The notes under the pieces were generated by a model that was not told the DNA's origin, searched no databases, and was given only the letters and a program-made list of their open reading frames with translations. A program made the position numbers and the translations under genes. From NCBI GenBank assembly GCA_002371785.1, contig DFGU01000017.1, forward strand, positions 1 through 19,352: a DNA stretch of 19,352 nt, in the 5' to 3' direction. Source of the DNA: Bacteroidales bacterium UBA3742 (lineage in GTDB: Bacteria > Bacteroidota > Bacteroidia > Bacteroidales > Paludibacteraceae). Shown here in pieces: positions 7,350 through 13,917 of this stretch. Numbering within the stretch: the stretch's first letter is position 1; each line of letters opens with the position of its first letter.

Positions 7350-7382
7350 CACCCGCTTTTGTGCTAACTACAACAACTAACT

Positions 7383-7820
7383 ATGGCTGCTCAATTAGAA
7401 TCTACGCTGGTCGTGCTCGATCAACTGGCTGTCGGTCGGTATGAATCGGCTTTTGTGCTGGATTCGGACTACCTGGCTTCGCAAGAGGCTACGGAGCTGT
7501 TGGGAGGTCATGTGGAGGCGCAAGTGGAGCTGACGTTGCGAGAGGATAACTTTGACCTGGTGATGCAGGTGAAGGGCCGAGTGCAGGTAGCATGCGACCG
7601 TTGCCTGGACCCCGTGGATATCGACATCGAGGCCAACGAACCGATGGAGGTGGAGGAAGGCGCTCGTGAGCTCGACTTGAAGTGGCTAGCATACGAATTG
7701 ATCATTGTAAATCTTCCCCTGACGCATAGTCACCCGGAAGGTGAGTGCAACCCGCATATGCAGGCTCTTCTCCAAACTCACCTTTGTAGTGCGGCTCCGG
7801 AAGAACCCGAGATACAATAG
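7383..7820 (+). CDS. yceD: YceD/DUF177 family protein
   Basis: 145 aa. The diagnostic DUF177 core VACDRCLDPVDIDIEANEPMEV (C71, C74) is followed by an acidic region and a C-terminal EGECNPHMQALL segment. Members are small acidic proteins nearly always encoded just upstream of rpmF. They are linked to rRNA processing or ribosome assembly (23S rRNA precursor accumulation in plant and bacterial mutants). Here too rpmF follows after 50 nt, which strongly supports the call. The protein is on the short side for the family. Confidence 0.88.
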   Translation: MAAQLESTLVVLDQLAVGRYESAFVLDSDYLASQEATELLGGHVEAQVELTLREDNFDLVMQVKGRVQVACDRCLDPVDIDIEANEPMEVEEGARELDLKWLAYELIIVNLPLTHSHPEGECNPHMQALLQTHLCSAAPEEPEIQ

Positions 7821-7825
7821 AAAAA

Positions 7826-7865
7826 CTGTAAAATTGTAATTTGTAAAATTTGTAAAATTGTAAAT
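7826..7865 (+). repeat. Degenerate TTGTAAAA array between yceD and rpmF
   Basis: About five copies of a TTGTAAAA-like unit with a period of 7-9 bp: CTGTAAAA at 7826, a shortened copy at 7834, TTGTAAAA at 7841 and 7850, and TTGTAAAT at 7858. They fill almost the whole 50-nt gap up to 6 nt before the rpmF ATG. The region has no Shine-Dalgarno core and is very AU-rich, which in Bacteroidota may favour ribosome access. It is one of the short tandem arrays scattered over this window, but more degenerate. Confidence 0.65.
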
Positions 7866-7870
7866 AAACT

Positions 7871-8056
7871 ATGGCACATCCTAAAAGAAGACAATCGCAC
7901 ACCAGACAAGCGAAACGTCGTACGCATGACAGAGCTAAAATGCCGACTCTGGCTATCTGCCCGAACTGTGGCGCACATTACATCTACCACACTGTATGCC
8001 CGAGCTGCGGATACTATCGTGGCAAGCTGGCTATCGAGCAAGCTCAGGAAGCTTAA
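7871..8056 (+). CDS. rpmF: 50S ribosomal protein L32
   Basis: 61 aa, begins MAHPKRRQSHTRQAKRR, the standard basic L32 N-terminus, and has a zinc-ribbon with two CxxC knuckles (C30/C33 and C43/C46) around a TYHxVCPSCGYYRG-like core. Size and position after yceD are typical. L32 lies on the large subunit near the peptidyl-transferase side. The four-cysteine, zinc-binding version is retained rather than the cysteine-free zinc-starvation paralogue. Confidence 0.97.
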   Translation: MAHPKRRQSHTRQAKRRTHDRAKMPTLAICPNCGAHYIYHTVCPSCGYYRGKLAIEQAQEA

Positions 8057-8070
8057 ACCTAAAAGTTCAT

Positions 8071-8086
8071 GGTCGGCCTGCCGACC
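8071..8086 (+). other. Perfect hairpin GGTCGG-CCTG-CCGACC downstream of rpmF
   Basis: A six-base-pair stem with a four-base loop lies 15 nt after the rpmF stop. It can be extended as an outer pairing of CATGGT (8069) with ACCATG (8091-8096). No U-run follows directly, so it is not itself a terminator. It may stabilise the 3' end of the yceD-rpmF message or be part of a larger structure with the next hairpin. Confidence 0.55.
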
Positions 8087-8095
8087 GAAAACCAT

Positions 8096-8147
8096 GCGCA
8101 TAGGCTTTGGTTCTCCTGAAGGACTGAGACCTATGCGCGTCTTTTTT
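8096..8147 (+). terminator. Rho-independent terminator after rpmF
   Basis: GCGCATAGG (8096-8104) pairs perfectly with CCTATGCGC (8130-8138), with a 25-nt apical part that can form a small TCC-TGAA-GGA hairpin. The stem is followed by GTCTTTTTT. The stem plus U-run is a typical intrinsic terminator and separates rpmF from the pseudouridine synthase gene. Confidence 0.75.
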
Positions 8148-8163
8148 AAGTATTGTAATTATT

Positions 8164-9183
8164 ATGTTTGACAACAACAACTCCCGTCGTCCGGGAGGTT
8201 TCCGATCGAATCAAGACGGGGCTTCACAACGTCCCCGTTTTACGCAGTCGAGTCGTCCGGGTCGTGAGACCGGGAACTCGCGTCCTCGCTTTGTGCGCAA
8301 TGCCGGTGAGGGCGATGAACAGCCGCGTCGTCCGCGTTTTCAGAGCGGCGAGCGTGTAGCATTTGGAGAGCAACGTGAGCGCGTGATGCGTCCGCGTCGT
8401 AACGCACCTAAACCTGTATCACCTGAGAATAAACGACAGAAGTATCACGAGAAGTATGAGGATCCTACCAAGCCGATCCGCCTGAATAAGTACCTGGCTA
8501 ACGCCGGTATCTGCTCGCGTCGCGAAGCGGATGATTTCATCCAGGCCGGTGTGATCACGGTGAATGGTGAGGTGGTATCGTCGCTGGGCACCAAGGTGAT
8601 GCCTACCGACAAGGTCATGTTCCACAACCAGCCCGTACATCGTGAGCGCAAGATATATATCCTGCTCAACAAGCCGAAGAATACCGTCACCACGACCGAT
8701 GACCCGCAAGAGCGTCGCACCGTGATCGATATCGTACGCAATGCGTGCGCCGAGCGTATCTACCCGGTAGGTCGCCTGGACCGCAACACCACGGGTGTGC
8801 TCCTGCTGACTAACGATGGTGACTTGGCTTCCAAGTTGACCCATCCTAAGTTTGGCAAGAAGAAGATATACGCTGCTACGCTGGATCATGAGCTCAGCGA
8901 GGTGGACGAGGCAATTCTGAGAAATGGTATCATACTGGACGATGAGCGTATCGTACCCGATGCACTCGAGTTCCCAAAAGACGATCGCCGACATATTGGC
9001 CTAGAGATCCACTCCGGTCAAAATCGCGTGGTACGTCGTATGTTTGAGAAAGTGGGCTACAAGGTGATGACGCTTGACCGCGTCAGCTTTGCCGGCCTGA
9101 CCAAGAAGAATGTAGCTCGCGGTAAGTATCGTTTCCTCACGCCCAAGGAGGTAGCTATGCTCCAGATGGGCGCTTTTGAATAA
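8164..9183 (+). CDS. RsuA/RluB/E/F-family rRNA pseudouridine synthase
   Basis: 339 aa. An Arg- and Pro-rich, low-complexity N-terminal extension covers about 1-95. It is followed by an S4 RNA-binding domain (IRLNKYLANAGICSRREADDFI..., about 105-150) and a pseudouridine synthase domain with the catalytic motif VGRLDRNTTGVLLLTNDGDLA (catalytic D206). The end FRxxTPKEVAML is typical of RluB-like enzymes. Such enzymes isomerise a uridine in 23S (or 16S) rRNA; the exact site cannot be told from sequence. The basic extension probably adds non-specific RNA binding, as in other Bacteroidota homologues. The ATG at 8164 follows the rpmF terminator by 16 nt, so its promoter is unclear. Confidence 0.92.
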   Translation: MFDNNNSRRPGGFRSNQDGASQRPRFTQSSRPGRETGNSRPRFVRNAGEGDEQPRRPRFQSGERVAFGEQRERVMRPRRNAPKPVSPENKRQKYHEKYEDPTKPIRLNKYLANAGICSRREADDFIQAGVITVNGEVVSSLGTKVMPTDKVMFHNQPVHRERKIYILLNKPKNTVTTTDDPQERRTVIDIVRNACAERIYPVGRLDRNTTGVLLLTNDGDLASKLTHPKFGKKKIYAATLDHELSEVDEAILRNGIILDDERIVPDALEFPKDDRRHIGLEIHSGQNRVVRRMFEKVGYKVMTLDRVSFAGLTKKNVARGKYRFLTPKEVAMLQMGAFE

Positions 9184-9204
9184 ATCGTATAACACGAGAG
9201 CCTT

Positions 9205-10674
9205 ATGTCGAAAGCCATCGGATTTGATAATGAGAAATACATCCGTATTCAGTCGGAGCATATCCGCGAGCGGATCGCTAAGTTTGGCAACAAACTGTAT
9301 ATGGAGTTTGGTGGCAAGCTGTTTGACGATATGCATGCCAGTCGTGTGCTGCCGGGCTTTGCTCCGGATAGTAAGTTGGCCATGCTCACGCAGCTACGCG
9401 ATACGCTGGAGATAGTCATTGTCATCTCGGCTTTCGATATAGAGAAGAATAAGGTGCGCCAGGATCTGGGTATCACCTACGACGAGGACGTACTACGTCT
9501 GCGCGACGAGTTTATGTCGCGTGGTTTCATGGTCTCGTCGGTAGTCATCACCCACTATATGGGTCAGCGTTCGGCCGATGCCTACCGTCGCCGCTTGGAG
9601 CGTCAGGGCATCAAGGTCTATTATCATTATATCATTGAGGGCTATCCGCACAATGTGGAGTTGATCGCCTCGGAGGAAGGCTTCGGACGCAACGACTTTG
9701 TAGAGACTACACGTCCGTTGGTGGTCGTAACGGCTCCCGGACCGGGTAGCGGCAAGATGGCTGTTTGCCTGAGCCAGTTATATAATGAACATACGCGTGG
9801 GCGCGCGGCCGGCTATGCCAAGTTTGAGACCTTCCCGGTTTGGAACTTGCCGCTGCGTCATCCCGTCAACGTGGCCTACGAGGCCGCTACGGCCGATCTG
9901 AATGATATCAACATGATCGACCCCTTCCACTTGGAGGCCTATAATCAGACGGCTGTCAACTACAACCGCGACATCGAGATCTATCCCGTGCTGGATGCTA
10001 TCTTCACCTCGCTTTACGGATCCAACCCATATAAGTCGCCTACGGATATGGGCGTCAACCAGGTGGGATTCTGCATATCCGACGACCAGGTTTGCTGCGA
10101 GGCCAGCAAGCAGGAGATCATACGCCGTTATTTCGCGGCACTCAATCGCTTGGCTAAGGGCGATTGCAACGACCAGGAGGTGCAGAAACTGGCCATGCTC
10201 CAGAAGCAGGTGGGTATCAATACCGCCTATCGTCGTACCACGGTAGCGGCTCGCGAACGCAAGGAGCAGTCGCTGGGCAACGCCTCGGCGGCGATCGAGT
10301 TGCATGACGGCACGATTATCACAGCCGAAGCGTCTCCGCTGCTGGGTTCGTCGGCAGCACTCCTGCTCAATGTCATCAAATACTTGGCCGGTATTGAGCA
10401 CGAGGCACGACTCATCCCGGACGAGATGATTGAGCCCGTACAGCATACCAAGATCGAGTATCTGCATGGTCATAACCCCCGTCTGCATACCGATGAAGTA
10501 CTGGTGGCCCTCTCTGTGCTTTCACGTCATGATGAACGATGCCGGAAAGCCTTGGCTACCTTGCCGCAACTGGCTGGTTGCCAAGTGCATTCTACGGTGA
10601 TGCTGAGCGAGGTGGATTCCAAGACGTTCAAGAAATTGCGCGTAGATTTGACATGCGACCCGTCGCGCAGTTAA
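9205..10674 (+). CDS. DUF1846 (UPF0371) family protein
   Basis: 489 aa, close to the usual length of about 500 aa. The N-terminus KAIGFDNEKYIRIQSEHIRERI and the glycine-rich loop VVTAPGPGSGKMAVCLSQLYNEH (nucleotide-binding-like, about 174-196) are characteristic of DUF1846. The conserved GYAKFETFPVWNLPLRHPVNVAYEAATADLND block follows. Its biochemical function is not established; the loop resembles a P-loop, suggesting a nucleotide- or phosphate-dependent activity. It starts 21 nt after the pseudouridine synthase gene and probably shares its transcript. No frameshift or missing block is visible. Confidence 0.9.
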   Translation: MSKAIGFDNEKYIRIQSEHIRERIAKFGNKLYMEFGGKLFDDMHASRVLPGFAPDSKLAMLTQLRDTLEIVIVISAFDIEKNKVRQDLGITYDEDVLRLRDEFMSRGFMVSSVVITHYMGQRSADAYRRRLERQGIKVYYHYIIEGYPHNVELIASEEGFGRNDFVETTRPLVVVTAPGPGSGKMAVCLSQLYNEHTRGRAAGYAKFETFPVWNLPLRHPVNVAYEAATADLNDINMIDPFHLEAYNQTAVNYNRDIEIYPVLDAIFTSLYGSNPYKSPTDMGVNQVGFCISDDQVCCEASKQEIIRRYFAALNRLAKGDCNDQEVQKLAMLQKQVGINTAYRRTTVAARERKEQSLGNASAAIELHDGTIITAEASPLLGSSAALLLNVIKYLAGIEHEARLIPDEMIEPVQHTKIEYLHGHNPRLHTDEVLVALSVLSRHDERCRKALATLPQLAGCQVHSTVMLSEVDSKTFKKLRVDLTCDPSRS

Positions 10675-10703
10675 ATGTGATATTTTTCTAATTCATTACT
10701 ACT

Positions 10704-10901
10704 ATGGAAGAGAAGAAACTGTATCGTTCGGAGAACAAGATGTTGGGTGGCGTATGTGCCGGAATAGCAGAGTATTTTGGTACGGATCCTACCTTGGTGC
10801 GTGTAGCATATGCCGTGCTCTCGGTTTTCAGTACCGGTTTCCCGGGCATACTGCTCTACATCATTCTGCTGATTATCATGCCCAAGAAGCCGCTGCAGTA
10901 A
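10704..10901 (+). CDS. Small PspC-domain membrane protein
   Basis: 65 aa consisting almost entirely of a PspC domain: KKLYRSENKMLGGVCAGIAEYFGTDPTLVRVAYAV, then a hydrophobic helix (about 37-60) and a short basic tail. PspC proteins sense or stabilise membranes; in enterobacteria PspC is part of the phage-shock response. Stand-alone minimal PspC proteins are common in Bacteroidota and their role is not defined. The start is 29 nt after the DUF1846 gene, and the next gene follows immediately. Confidence 0.88.
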   Translation: MEEKKLYRSENKMLGGVCAGIAEYFGTDPTLVRVAYAVLSVFSTGFPGILLYIILLIIMPKKPLQ

Positions 10902-11468
10902 GTGCTGTTGATCCACGACGACATGCGTCAATGTACGGAGCAGGAGGTAACGCGCCTACTCCAAATTGTACCGGCCCCTCGTTGCGATGAGGCTTTGCGC
11001 TACAAGCATACTTTTGGCCGGTACTGCTGCCTGCGTTCGTGGGAGATGCTGAGCGAATTGCTACGCCGCGAGGGAATCACGACCATGCCTCGGTGGCACT
11101 ACAACGAGTACGGCAAGCCCTACCTGGAGCAGGGGCCGTATTTCTCCATAAGTCATTGCAAACAGGCTATCCTGGTGGCTGTGAGCGATCGTGAAATAGG
11201 CGTGGATGTGGAGACGATACGCCGAGCCGACGATTCGCTTGTGCGCCGCACGATGAATGAGGCAGAGCAAGCCCAAATAGCAGCCGCACCGGACCCTCAG
11301 CGCGCCTTCATCGCTCTCTGGACTCGCAAGGAAGCTGTGGTCAAGATGCGGGGCACCGGTATCCTGGATGATCTTCACTGGGTGCTGGACCAGCAAGACT
11401 ATCAGCTCCAAACCATTGACCATTCCAAGATGTCTTATATTTATTCTGTCGCAGAAAGATGCCTATGA
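10902..11468 (+). CDS. Sfp-type 4'-phosphopantetheinyl transferase
   Basis: 188 aa. Motifs of the Sfp/HetI family are present in order: FSISHCKQAILVAVS (about 84-98), IGVDVE with metal ligands D102 and E104, and WTRKEAVVKMRGTG (140-153) with the catalytic E144 and K148. The enzyme moves phosphopantetheine from CoA to a serine on a carrier protein. No carrier protein, NRPS or PKS gene lies nearby, so the target is elsewhere. The start is a GTG placed directly after the upstream TAA; the ATG at 10923 is an alternative and would remove seven residues. The short length compared with Sfp (about 220 aa) agrees with many Bacteroidota versions. Confidence 0.88.
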   Translation: MLLIHDDMRQCTEQEVTRLLQIVPAPRCDEALRYKHTFGRYCCLRSWEMLSELLRREGITTMPRWHYNEYGKPYLEQGPYFSISHCKQAILVAVSDREIGVDVETIRRADDSLVRRTMNEAEQAQIAAAPDPQRAFIALWTRKEAVVKMRGTGILDDLHWVLDQQDYQLQTIDHSKMSYIYSVAERCL

Positions 11469-12247
11469 TGCGCCGACTATATACCTATGCCTTGCTGCTC
11501 CTGCTGCTTGCGGCATGTTCGCCCGTTCAGGAGCGGAAGACTACGGATGTGGATACGACCAAGCAGGCCGAAGTGGTGGTACCTCAACCCGAGAAGCGTA
11601 CCTATCCGAACGACTTTGTATCCCTAAGCGATCATATTCCCGATGTGGTGCTGGAGATTCGCTATTATACCTCCAATAATTTTACCGGTCGTCCCGTGCC
11701 CGGCTATCTGGCCCCCCTGGCTTTGCTGTCGCGTCCGGCGGCCGACTCATTGGCTGTCGTAGCCGACGAGTTGCGCGCGAAGGGCTATCGACTGAAGATA
11801 TACGATGCCTACCGTCCCCGTAAGGCGGTGGATGCCTTCGTGCGTTGGGCAGCCGATGTAGAGGATACACTCATGCGGCAGCAGTATTATCCCCGTGTGG
11901 ATAAATCGCAGATGTTGGGACGCTATATATCGCGTCGTTCGGCTCATGCTCGTGGTGCAGCAGTCGATCTGACCCTTGTGGATGCCGCTACGGGCCGGGA
12001 TGTGGATATGGGCGGTACGTTCGATTGGTTCGGCGAGGAGAGCCGTCCGTCCTACTGCGGCGATCCGGAGCGTATGGTTTATCGGCCCCGAGAGGGGGGG
12101 GTGACCGAGCAACAATTCATGAACCGTATGTTGCTACGCAGCGCCATGACAGCACATGGCTTTCGGGCTATCACTTCGGAATGGTGGCATTTTTCGCTCC
12201 GAAACGAACCCTTTCCGCATACTTTTTTCGACTTCGACATAGAATAA
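11465..12247 (+). CDS. VanX-like D-Ala-D-Ala dipeptidase, lipoprotein
   Basis: 260 aa. The N-terminus MMRRLYTYALLLLLLAAC is a lipoprotein signal with lipobox LAAC and modified Cys at position 18. The mature part is a peptidase M15D domain: YDAYRPRKAVDAF, the zinc motif SAHARGAAVD (H161, D168), GGTFDWFGEES, and the catalytic SEWWHF (E239, H242). VanX-type enzymes cleave D-Ala-D-Ala. An envelope-anchored one with no van cluster around it is more likely to recycle peptidoglycan peptides than to give glycopeptide resistance. The ATG at 11465 overlaps the upstream stop as ATGA; the ATG at 11459 is two codons earlier and equally readable. Confidence 0.9.
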   Translation: MMRRLYTYALLLLLLAACSPVQERKTTDVDTTKQAEVVVPQPEKRTYPNDFVSLSDHIPDVVLEIRYYTSNNFTGRPVPGYLAPLALLSRPAADSLAVVADELRAKGYRLKIYDAYRPRKAVDAFVRWAADVEDTLMRQQYYPRVDKSQMLGRYISRRSAHARGAAVDLTLVDAATGRDVDMGGTFDWFGEESRPSYCGDPERMVYRPREGGVTEQQFMNRMLLRSAMTAHGFRAITSEWWHFSLRNEPFPHTFFDFDIE

Positions 12248-12322
12248 TTCGCAAAATCGTTCGCAAAATTGCCGCAAGATTTGTATATATGCAAAATTTT
12301 TAGTAATTTTGCAGCGCAAAAT
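12248..12322 (+). promoter_or_regulatory. Cluster of GCAAAAT sites around the metallophosphoesterase promoter
   Basis: Within 75 bp the heptamer GCAAAAT occurs at 12251-12257, 12263-12269, 12291-12297 and 12316-12322, and inverted (ATTTTGC) at 12306-12312, with a near copy GCAAGAT at 12274-12280. The first three copies form three 12-bp direct units (12248-12283). Copies at 12291 and 12306 make an 8-bp inverted repeat GCAAAATT / AATTTTGC (arms 12291-12298 and 12305-12312) overlapping the -7 box. This looks like an operator, though the high AT content makes chance copies easier. Confidence 0.5.
12280..12311 (+). promoter_or_regulatory. Bacteroidota-type promoter for the metallophosphoesterase-pheS transcript
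   Basis: TTTG at 12280-12283 and TAATTTTG at 12304-12311 with 20 nt between them fit the Bacteroides -33/-7 consensus. The expected transcription start is about 12316-12319, only a few nt before the ATG at 12321. The transcript would have almost no leader. Confidence 0.75.
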
Positions 12323-13907
12323 GTGCAATATTGTGAAACGATTCGTATTTTTTAGTTTTTTGGTGCTCTTTTCGTTGAAGAGCATGTACGCAGAGCGGGT
12401 GATGGTCATCGCCGATCCGCACGTGGCAGCCTCCAGCTTATTGCAGCCCGGTGAGGCGCTCAATGATATGTTGGCCTCTGGTCGTAAGATGTTGGACCTG
12501 AGCGAACCTGCTTTTCTGGCCTTGATCGATACGGCGTTGCTGTATCATCCGGACTTGGTATTGTTGCCCGGCGACCTGACCAAGGACGGCGAGCGCGTGA
12601 GTCATGACCTGGTGGCCGCCCAGTTGGCGCGTCTCAACGCGGCCGGTATTCCGGTGCTGGTCATTCCCGGAAACCATGATATCAACAATCCTCAGTCGTA
12701 TGCCTATGCCGGCAGTCAGAAGACCCGTGTGCCGACCATCACGGATGCGCAGTTCGATAGTATATACGCCGCCTTTATGCCTGCGGCAGAGACGCAGCAT
12801 GATGCTGGTTCGCATAGCTATGTGGCCCAGCCGATGCGGGGTGTGACTCTGTTGGCTATCGACGGCGCGCACGGCAATGCATCGGTAGGTTCACTGTCAG
12901 ATGCTACGCTCAGTTGGCTCCTCTCCCAGGCCGATCAGGCACGCGAGAAAGGCCATCTGGTCATCGCCATGTGTCATTGGCAGCTGATCGACCACTTCGA
13001 CCAACAATCTTCCCTGTTGGCAGCATGCCAGCTGGATAGCGCAGCCTATATAGCCGAGCAGTTGGCAAACCACGGTGTTCATCTGGTGCTCACCGGTCAT
13101 ATGCATATCAGCGGCGCTACCACGGCCTTCTATGCGAGTGGAGATAGCTTGGTAGAAGTTACTACGGGTTCGCCTGTCGCTTATCCCTGTCCGTATCGCT
13201 GGTTGACCATCAGCCCGGATCGCGCTACCGTGAGCGTTGCTACGGATGATATCCAGTCGCTGCCCACCCAGCCCGGTATGCAGACCTACAGCCGTCAGTG
13301 GCAACGTGAGCATATCGAGAACCTGGCGCCCGAGATGGCCCATAAGTTGTGGAATATGGTGGATCGCTATATAGCGCAAATGAAGAAAAGCACCTCGACT
13401 TATGCGATGGCTCTTATGCTCGAGGCAGCCATGCCTCAGACCGATTCGGCGCGTGTAGAGCTCTTTGAGCGCCATATGAAGTCGAGTGTCGTGGACCTCT
13501 ACATCCTGCATTCCGACGCCAACGAACCCGAACGACCGGAGAAAGACTCCATCGTTGACACGTTCTACGCTAATATGACCAATATGATCGCCGAGGTGAT
13601 GAGCAGCAACCCGATGCTGGAAATAGTTACCGGTATGATGGTAGAAGCGGCTATTGGCATGGCCGATGTACCTATCGGTTCGATGACTGAGGACGAGACC
13701 TCGGATGCCGAGCTGAATTATACCAACCGCACCGACGACCTGACGCCTGTGCTGCAACTGAATGCCCCCATCAATTTCGAGGCGGTGGAGCAGGTAGAAG
13801 CGGCGGACCCTACGCGCATGTTGTACGACGTGTTAGGACGGCAGATCATGCAGGCTGTGCCCGGTATGCCGGTGATTGAAAACGGAAAAGTGAAAATCGA
13901 AAAATAG
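12321..13907 (+). CDS. Secreted calcineurin-like metallophosphoesterase
   Basis: 528 aa. A signal peptide (MCNIVKRFVFFSFLVLFSLKSMYA, cleavage near residue 24) precedes a metallophosphoesterase domain with all dimetal motifs: ADPH (31-34), LLPGDLTKDGE, PGNHD (117-120 for GNHD), an internal MCHW histidine and TGHMH (259-262 for GHMH). It is a phosphatase, phosphodiesterase or nucleotidase of the cell envelope; substrate unknown. A helical C-terminal region follows. The very end, YDVLGRQI...ENGKVKIEK, resembles the C-terminal tails of many secreted Bacteroidota proteins, but it is too degenerate to call a type IX sorting signal firmly. An in-frame TTG at 12309 lies inside the -7 promoter box and so cannot be in the transcript; this fixes the ATG at 12321. 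Confidence 0.9.
   Translation: MCNIVKRFVFFSFLVLFSLKSMYAERVMVIADPHVAASSLLQPGEALNDMLASGRKMLDLSEPAFLALIDTALLYHPDLVLLPGDLTKDGERVSHDLVAAQLARLNAAGIPVLVIPGNHDINNPQSYAYAGSQKTRVPTITDAQFDSIYAAFMPAAETQHDAGSHSYVAQPMRGVTLLAIDGAHGNASVGSLSDATLSWLLSQADQAREKGHLVIAMCHWQLIDHFDQQSSLLAACQLDSAAYIAEQLANHGVHLVLTGHMHISGATTAFYASGDSLVEVTTGSPVAYPCPYRWLTISPDRATVSVATDDIQSLPTQPGMQTYSRQWQREHIENLAPEMAHKLWNMVDRYIAQMKKSTSTYAMALMLEAAMPQTDSARVELFERHMKSSVVDLYILHSDANEPERPEKDSIVDTFYANMTNMIAEVMSSNPMLEIVTGMMVEAAIGMADVPIGSMTEDETSDAELNYTNRTDDLTPVLQLNAPINFEAVEQVEAADPTRMLYDVLGRQIMQAVPGMPVIENGKVKIEK
13878..13905 (+). repeat. Four 7-bp GAAAANN units at the 3' end of the metallophosphoesterase gene
   Basis: Four heptamers beginning GAAAA start at 13878, 13885, 13892 and 13899 and run into the TAG stop (13905-13907). 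They encode the terminal ENGKVKIEK. Copy number and period equal those at 396 and 4995, and the core GAAA is shared, although the other bases are more degenerate. Confidence 0.65.
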
Positions 13908-13917
13908 ACATAGATAT

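Noticed and set aside
7266..7355. 7-bp inverted repeat CGGGTGC (7266-7272) / GCACCCG (7349-7355) spanning the yceD promoter
   Set aside because: Arms are 76 nt apart, short, and one overlaps the -7 box; chance is a fair explanation and no supporting feature was found.
8163..8170. TATGTTTG matching the -7 consensus at the start of the pseudouridine synthase gene
   Set aside because: It overlaps the start codon and no TTTG lies 19-21 nt upstream; transcription from it would miss the S4 gene start.
9778..10488. 236-codon minus-strand open frame in the DUF1846 gene
   Set aside because: Antisense shadow of a well-supported gene.
10902..11468. Phosphopantetheinyl transferase as a marker for an NRPS/PKS cluster here
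   Set aside because: No carrier protein, condensation or ketosynthase gene is present in the window.
11465..12247. VanX homologue as a vancomycin-resistance determinant
   Set aside because: No vanH, vanA-type ligase or VanRS genes nearby, and the protein is an envelope lipoprotein; peptidoglycan peptide turnover is more likely.
12897..13757. 286-codon minus-strand open frame in the phosphoesterase gene
   Set aside because: Antisense shadow; the plus strand carries all metallophosphoesterase motifs and the predicted minus peptide has no family features.
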